From Juglans regia (Eukaryota; Streptophyta; Magnoliopsida; Fagales; Juglandaceae): a stretch of 64,000 nucleotides of DNA. Under the pieces are notes generated by a model that worked only from the letters and a program-made list of their open reading frames with translations, was not told the DNA's origin and searched no databases. Of this stretch, positions 58,018-64,000 are shown piece after piece. Made by a program: the position numbers and the translations under genes. The DNA is taken from assembly GCF_001411555.2 (NCBI RefSeq), contig NC_049903.1:30855083-30919082 (forward strand). The letters run 5' to 3'. Each line of letters begins with the position of its first letter. Position 1 is the first letter of the stretch.

Positions 58018-59680
58018 CTAGCTGTTTGGACCAGCAGTACCCGTCTTCAAGAAACAGAAATCGACATGGCACTCATATATGTCAATGGGCTGCTTCTGCA
58101 ATACTGTTGTGGGGCTTGGAGGGCAGTCATAATAATGTATTAAGTTGTGCAGAGGACCATACTTCTGAGCTTCCATGACCCTATGGCACTTGACCAAATC
58201 ATCCTAGTAAATTAAGAACCGGCCCTGTCAACAAAACATACTTGCATCGCATTGAGAAAGTGGAGGGAGGATATTTTCATTCAGAATTTTACCTTTTGAG
58301 CTTGATTAAGGAGTCTTGTAATGGAGGAAAGGTGAGCATCCGATTTTGATGGAAGTAACTCGTCTAGGCTGCAGCAAAGAGCAGACGCTGCAACAACACT
58401 CGGCCTAAACTCCAGAAATCTTGAATCTGGAGGGTTATGTTTCAATAATTAGTGGAAACAGATCAAAAAGATTGGGCCTAGCAATGCTACCAATTGTCTG
58501 CATAAATAGATACCATCAACTAAACTTTTAGAGTGGCAAGAGCTAGGAGAAGAGAAGTTTAGTAATTATCACATTGATAACTTTCCTGTCCCTGTTCTTT
58601 GTATATAGAAAGTATGTAAGCTTTAAAAGCTGCACAATATCATGATGATAATGAGGATACCTGAAACAGCTGCAACAAGGAACTTAGTGACTTGGGTAAT
58701 ACACTCCTCATGAAGCTGAGGTTTCAAGGAGTCAATACTCCACAACAACAGTTCTGTGCACGAATAAGCCGTAGTAGAGCCAAGGCACCATCCAAGGGCC
58801 TCTAACAGCGCCAATTCCATTCCCTGGATTGTGCTTGACTGAAATGAATGCCCCAAATCCTCCATCTTCTATATGAACACCAAGTGCTGATCAATTACAA
58901 ATCCAAATAATAGAAGGATATTAATAATTTTAGCTTTAATAACAACAGTCACCTGAATTTCATGCAAGGTTGGAGTGCAGGTTTCACTGAACTTGGAGGC
59001 AACAGAAAAGCACGCAACCGACAACAACTCAACCATCCAATCTTCTTTCCATCCCTTAAAAGTTATGTTAAGAGTTAGTACTGAATCCGTATATAATTTT
59101 GATCAATAAGAGAACTATATGTATTCAAAATTCTTTACATTGCATTGATTCATAGATAGGACTCGATCAAGGTAATTCACAGCAAGGAAAGCAGTTTCGA
59201 AAGAGAGATTCAAGCGACTTCTGGTCTGGAAACAAACAAACAAACGAGCATAGAGAGATTGATGAGTATATATATCTTAAAGATTTTGTTATAGTTGTTA
59301 TCGAGATTTAATCCTAAGGCAGGCATTTTCCTATCTTGCCCTTATATATGTCCATTAGCACAGAGGAAAGGACAGAAACTAACAAGCGAAAGTGGTGTAC
59401 ACTACGAGAAACTGACCCTGAAAAGCCATTGAGTAGCTCTAAACCTAGCAGTTGTCAAGTTTTTCGAGCGGAGATGCTCAACATAATTAGCTGCGGGTAT
59501 GAAACTGATCTCCTTCTCAAGGTATATTGCAAGGGCCTGCTCAGAGTCTTCCTTGGTCGTAAAAAACGAACCACCACATGAGTAGTTCTCGAAACTGCAA
59601 AGCTTGGTTGCATGATGACGAACGGGTGTAACAGGGCTGCATAGCCACGTCTCCTCATCACAAAGCAAGTTAATTTCCAT
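58018..59680 (-). CDS. CYCD7;1: D-type cyclin, CYCD7;1-like
   Basis: Six exons: 59680-59417, 59225-59139, 59054-58953, 58865-58661, 58426-58293 and 58203-58018, summing to 978 nt, 325 residues. The N-terminus MEINLLCDEETWLCSPVTP carries the retinoblastoma-binding LxCxE motif at residues 5-9. The cyclin box includes ARFRATQWLFRTRSRLNLS, AFLAVNYLDRVLS, WMVELLSVACFSVASKF and MELALLEALGWCLGSTTAYS; a C-terminal cyclin fold follows (FRPSVVAASALCC). Length and motifs fit Arabidopsis CYCD7;1, which acts before the guard mother cell division; that role is from memory. D cyclins pair with CDKA to phosphorylate RBR. An AATATATAG box about 55 bp before the ATG may be the TATA box. No damage seen. Confidence 0.9.
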
Positions 59681-61515
59681 AACGATTACCCAAATAACTG
59701 CAGAAGTTCAATGGGTAGGGAAAACGAACGTACTATATATTGTCAATGAAATTGTAAAGGTTCTGACAATGATAATCATATAAATATCTGGGTTAGTATG
59801 CTAGGGAGGTGGAGGGGGGAGCTGGGAAGGTGTGCATGCATACAAGTGAGTGGGGGTAGTTAAAGGCAGATCGTGAAATAAAAAGAGGGACACGACCCTC
59901 ATGAAATGGGGTAAATGCTACAGTGGGGGAGTTTTATTTTGATCCCAGCAAAGCAATTGAGTGAGAGAGCACGAGGATGACTGTGTGGGTTGCATGAAAT
60001 AAATGAACAGCATGCTCTTTCCTTCAATATTGGGTTAAGGAGCAACTAACTGTACGTGGGTTTGGGTCTTGTTTCGAGTGTTTTACACAGAATGAGGCAG
60101 ATTGTTTTTTATAGTGGGTGGGCCCTATTTCGTTGTTATGGTCGCTTTTCCAGTTGGGCGTGGGGTCACGTTCCGATCATATTCACCTCATGATCATGAG
60201 CCCCTCATAACTGCGAGTTCAATTTGGCCAGTCTTGTACTGGCGAAAGATCTTTTTATTTTTTTCATTTTTTCTATTTAATTTTATGGATACCATGTTTA
60301 ATGTCATAAGAAAAAGAAAATAAAATAATTGCTAACTCATTGTTCAAAAAGTGATTAGATTAGATTACATAAAATTAAATTATCTCATCATATCTCATAT
60401 AATCATTATAATTTTTTAAAATTTTCACATAAAATATAATAAATAATTCAATTTTTTTTTTAAAATTCTAAAATAAAAATAATATTAAAAATAATATTAT
60501 AATAATATTTTATTCAATTTTTAACAAAATATCTCACCAACTGCAAAACCAAAGATAGTTGAAATAATGCTATCTTGGATTGTTGTCCAGCATCCACGAG
60601 ATCACTCCCAAGACTACTCTAAAAACAGGTCGACAATTTACGAGCGACCAAGGAGCCTTAGAATAAGAAGAATGGTAATATTTATGCAACTATATTTTTA
60701 CAACCAAAAATACTAAATTTTCTTTTTCTAAAGAAATGTTTAAAAAAACAGTGTTTACCGTACAAATGGTTCTGGCTGCAATGGCTATGTATATTTTCAG
60801 CTGAGATCGATCTATTTATTAGTCAAATAATACTCTCCCACTTCCCAAAACCTGGGAGGAGTATTTTGCTTTTGTATAATTTTGCGACAATAAGTATTGA
60901 ATAAACTTTGTATAAATTTTTTTCATAGATAAAAGAGTAATGACAGAAATCAGTTAAGCATTGAATCAAAGCACTGCGCGCAGCAAACTTACCCCACCAT
61001 CGCCACCAGTCACCCACAGCACCAATATCTGCAGTGGGGCACCTAAGGTTCTAAACAATATCCGCCGCAACTTACAGTCGCTGGCAGAGCCCCACCGGTT
61101 ATTATGGAGATCAAGGATCATGATTCATGAAGCAATCTATATAATTAGGATGACTGATGGTGAGTGCTGACAAGAATTAGATAGATTGACAATTGTTTGC
61201 TGGCCATACATAGCTGCAATGATCCTCAAAATTTAAAGAACTAGCAAAACTTTTGGCTGGACTTGCATGTTTTAACTTGAATTCACAGACAATAAGTATT
61301 CCTTCAACGTAGTTCTTGACTAGCACCTAACACATACAAAGAGATGCATATCACTTGTCAATCTTTACAAGATATACATCACATGGCTAGAACAACTTTC
61401 ACTGAGCTTCTTGCATAATCTCCCTAGTTTTTCCAAGATGTAAATCAAGCAATTCACCTGACCAAGAGTAGTTCAATACAGTGATAACCTAAAAATCAAA
61501 TGCTTGTTCGTCCAT
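59681..61515. other. Cyclin promoter and intergenic DNA
   Basis: The cyclin promoter occupies the left part. A MITE copy lies at about 60360-60550. At 60960-61170 a GC-richer stretch has an open frame on the plus strand without a recognised motif; it could be a gene fragment, but I cannot support one. The right part is the 3' flank of GID4. Confidence 0.5.
60360..60550 (+). repeat. MITE copy, TGAGATGAGATG-end family
   Basis: TTATCTCATCATATCTCATATAATC leads into CACATAAAATATAATAAATAATTC and ends near CAAAATATCTCACC. Same core as the other copies; boundaries approximate. Confidence 0.65.
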
Positions 61516-63612
61516 TTATTGCAACTCGTACGATGAAAAACTGAAACCTGATCTTCCCTCATTGGTTGATTTTAACTCAAGCTTCTGAAATGGGCTGCAG
61601 GTTGTTTCAAGTATATTCTATTCATCAGTGACTTCTTTTTTGGGAAGAGGGGGAGGGGGTTACTGGTTAGGAGTAGGTAACAGAAATGAAGAAGAACAAA
61701 AATAGAAATTAGCATATGAGCATATGCACATTTCCATTGGAAGGAGAAAATTCTGCATACCAGATTTTGGGAACAGGATGGGAAAAAATACCTGCTATTA
61801 GGATCATAATAGAAGCCACTGATGGAACCATCACTACAAGAGAAACAAACATAGTAAAACCCAGCTATAGTTAACCCACAGTCTGTCCCAACATTCACAA
61901 AGTACTGCTCTTTCCATCTCTGTGCCACAGATAAAAGAAATTGGCATGTTATTGATTCACATATAGTGAGTTCTTTCACCAAATGGCTAAAACAATTGAG
62001 GATTGGTTACCATAAATATATAGGGATAGTTACTCAGGTCCAAAGATTTGCCACCATCAACCTTAACTTGACTCTGAAAAGAACAGAGTTAGTTAAGACA
62101 GCAAATAGTGCACATGTGAAAGAAAAGGTTCCAACTCTTTACCACAAGGGGAGAAAAGGATGGAAACTTGGTCCAGTGTCTTATATCATCCTCTGGCCTG
62201 TAGCAAGAGATCATTCAAATGAGAATGGATTGCTTTGTCGATCATCACGGTTTTTCAAAGTCTCCATGATAAAATAAATGGAATAAGAAAGGAACATACG
62301 TTGCTTCCCATTTTCCAGTGAAGAAAGTATAATTCTTTGTATCAACAATCTCACCTTCCCAGAAGGTCACTACCTGACGTAATCATAAATGATATGAAAA
62401 TGTGGTCATGAAACCTTAGCAGCTTTTTGAATGAAATCCAAGTTGCGTACCAAGCATGATACTGAGGATATATATACTAAACGAAAAATTAGCCTTGCAT
62501 TATATTTTATGGAACAAAAGAATCATATCCTCTTTTTTATTAAATTATCAAAGAATTTATTTAGGGACATAAAGAGAAATGATATATACAAGCCCCAAAT
62601 GCACAAACCTCACAAGCCCTTTATAAAAAAGTGGATCCCACCATGGAAAAATGTGAAAAACTCACTTTCTTGATGGGGTCCACATTTTTACAAAAGGCTT
62701 GTACAATACTTGTACCTTTGGGGCTTGTATCTAGCATTACTCGAAACTCAGCTCCCCCAATGTCCACTTGAGATCCTCAAATGCCTATCATTCAATTCTC
62801 TCCAAATGCACCGCAAAGCATCCTGAATAATCTTACTAATAGAATAGGCTATGAAACAGTAATATGAAAACTTGGGCCGCTTAAATTTATGGCTACATTA
62901 ATCAGAGACAATGAATAAATTTATGGCTGCTGTAATCAGAGACAATGAACTGTGTATGAAAATCAATGAACTAGTGGATATGGGAAAAAACAAAATACAA
63001 CTATGCAAGCAAGTATTACAGTCTCATGCAACAATGATAACACTGGAAGCGCCAGTGGAGATAGACCTCTTGATCAAGTGCTTCATAACAGCATCATGTT
63101 AGACCATTTGGGAAAGAAAAATGATATTTGTACTTAAGAAAAACTTACAAAAATCTTACTTCTCCACATGTTAGTTATTGATATGTTGGAAATTATGAAA
63201 TTTAACATTTAAAATTTGAATTTAAAAACAAAACTAATAAAATGAGTCTTATAAGTAAAAGTGTAAGTAAAAATTGTAAGTATATGTAGCACTACTCTTT
63301 GGGAAATAAGGCCAGCACATAGAAGTTCTAGAAAAACAAGTAGCCGCTTCATTCGTTCATAGGAACATTGAGAGCTTAGAGATTTGTGTTCTATACATAA
63401 AACAACTCAGAACAAAGAAAAGAAATTAGCAATTTCTGATGATTAAATGGAAAACAGAAAATCCTTACCGGTGTGTCTGCCATAGGAACATTAAGAGCTT
63501 CCATGGTGCCACATAGATATCCATGTTCGAGGTCACATCCCTGTATTCGTACATTAACTCTCCACGCTTCATCTTTCTGTAGACTAGATACATTCTGAGT
63601 ACCAGAGAAGGC
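61516..63612 (-). CDS. GID4: GID4-like substrate receptor of the GID E3 ligase, 5' end off-window
   Basis: Exons seen: 63612-63469, 62373-62300, 62197-62143, 62073-62011, 61919-61792 and 61594-61516, all GT/AG, 180 residues to the stop. The sequence reads AFSGTQNVSSLQKDEAWRV, DLEHGYLCGTMEALNVPMAD, VVTFWEGEIVD, FTGKWEAT, RWKEQYFVNVGTDCGLTIAG and GFYYDPNS, ending SGFSFSSYELQ. This is the Vid24/GID4 beta-barrel that, in yeast and humans, binds N-terminal proline degrons and brings substrates to the GID/CTLH ubiquitin ligase. The acceptor at 63613 fits the place where relatives have an intron after the first ~34 residues; that first exon, with the ATG, is not in the window. A MITE lies in the intron after exon 63612-63469. 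Confidence 0.92.
62578..62738. mobile_element. MITE of ~161 bp in a GID4 intron
   Basis: Ends AATGATATATACAAGCCCC and GGGGCTTGTATCTAGCATT are inverted; inside, AAAGTGGATCCCA pairs with TGGGGTCCACATTTTT. It is a foldback element within the 63468-62374 intron. The target duplication is not clear. Confidence 0.8.
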
Positions 63613-64000
63613 CTGTGACAAATTTACACGGTAAGGCTCAGGTGAGGATGACCCAAACTTCACAAGCTAATGCAGAAAGGACAAGCTTCCTAATATGATT
63701 TGAATATTGAATACATTATGCATCTTTTGAAAAGTGCTACAGCCATAAAGAAATTTCACAAATTTACATGGTTTCATATGATACGTTAGATTTACTTTAT
63801 AATAAAATTAGTTTTACAATTTAACGTACCACGTTAAGCCATGTTAGTTTGTAGGTTTACTTTAGTAGATGCTAAAGTATTTATTGCCATCTTTATTATC
63901 ACTTCAAATGACCAAAATCCTCACGCCTCCCTTCAAACCATAAAGTGATGTGATCATCTTGCAATGACATAAAAGGCTAAACTGTTGTGTTAAACTACAT
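63613..64000. other. GID4 intron 1 (part), with a MITE copy
   Basis: Contains the acceptor TTTGTCACAG and then AT-rich DNA. A palindromic GACGTG-type repeat copy lies at about 63745-63870 (TTCATATGATACGTTAGATTTAC...TTTAACGTACC). No first exon of GID4 is found before the window ends. Confidence 0.65.

Noticed and set aside
60961..61170. Open frame in a GC-richer stretch between the cyclin and GID4 genes
   Set aside because: Could be a gene fragment, but no family was recognised on either strand.

Overview
This window is nuclear DNA of a flowering plant. Plant-type introns (GT/AT-rich/AG), plant-only gene families (laccase, D7-type cyclin, RDUF-type RING ligase, a thylakoid FIP-like protein) and many Copia, Gypsy and LINE remains show this. 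The repeated short elements (copies with TGAGATGAGATG-like ends, and Tourist-like copies with GTTTGGATA ends) and the codon-level look of the genes suggest a woody eudicot, probably Fagales and perhaps Juglandaceae (walnut/hickory). That taxonomic placing is an inference from pattern memory, not a search result.

Host genes, left to right: (1) a broken laccase gene on the minus strand, 1-814, running off the left edge; (2) a two-exon thylakoid DnaJ-type zinc-finger protein, FIP-like, 4648-5462 minus; (3) an intronless RING-H2/DUF1117 ubiquitin ligase, RDUF-like, 9015-10139 minus; (4) the six-exon Hsp70 cofactor gene FES1A, 20504-22926 plus; (5) a four-exon 2-oxoglutarate/Fe(II) dioxygenase, SRG1-like, 23378-25582 minus; (6) a two-exon thaumatin-like protein, 27579-28422 minus; (7) a twelve-exon TPR-like organelle-targeted protein, 42518-45577 plus; (8) a six-exon D7-type cyclin, 58018-59680 minus; (9) a GID4-like substrate receptor, 61516-63612 minus, whose first exon lies beyond the right edge. 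I rebuilt each spliced gene by hand from splice sites and frame; the exon lengths sum to whole numbers of codons. The genes are independent and do not form a pathway or cluster.

Between them lie three transposon blocks. The 11.9-19.45 kb block is an old LINE on the minus strand (ORF1 with DUF4283 and zinc knuckle, endonuclease, reverse transcriptase, zf-RVT) with two later insertions. The 30.2-41.75 kb block holds two Copia elements, both on the minus strand: the second landed inside the 5' LTR of the first, and its own right end is then missing. Element 1 carries an unusual extra leader reading frame between its primer-binding site and gag. The 45.85-56.4 kb block is a truncated Copia abutting a Tat-like Ty3/Gypsy element that has a second, archaeal-type-like RNase H, a tandem-repeat zone after integrase, and an antisense coiled-coil reading frame with a 67-bp intron-like gap.

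Small non-autonomous DNA transposons are abundant. Two copies of a GGTACCG-rich hAT-like element have visible 8-bp target duplications, and one Tourist-like element has a TTA duplication. No rRNA, tRNA, CRISPR or prokaryotic features were seen.
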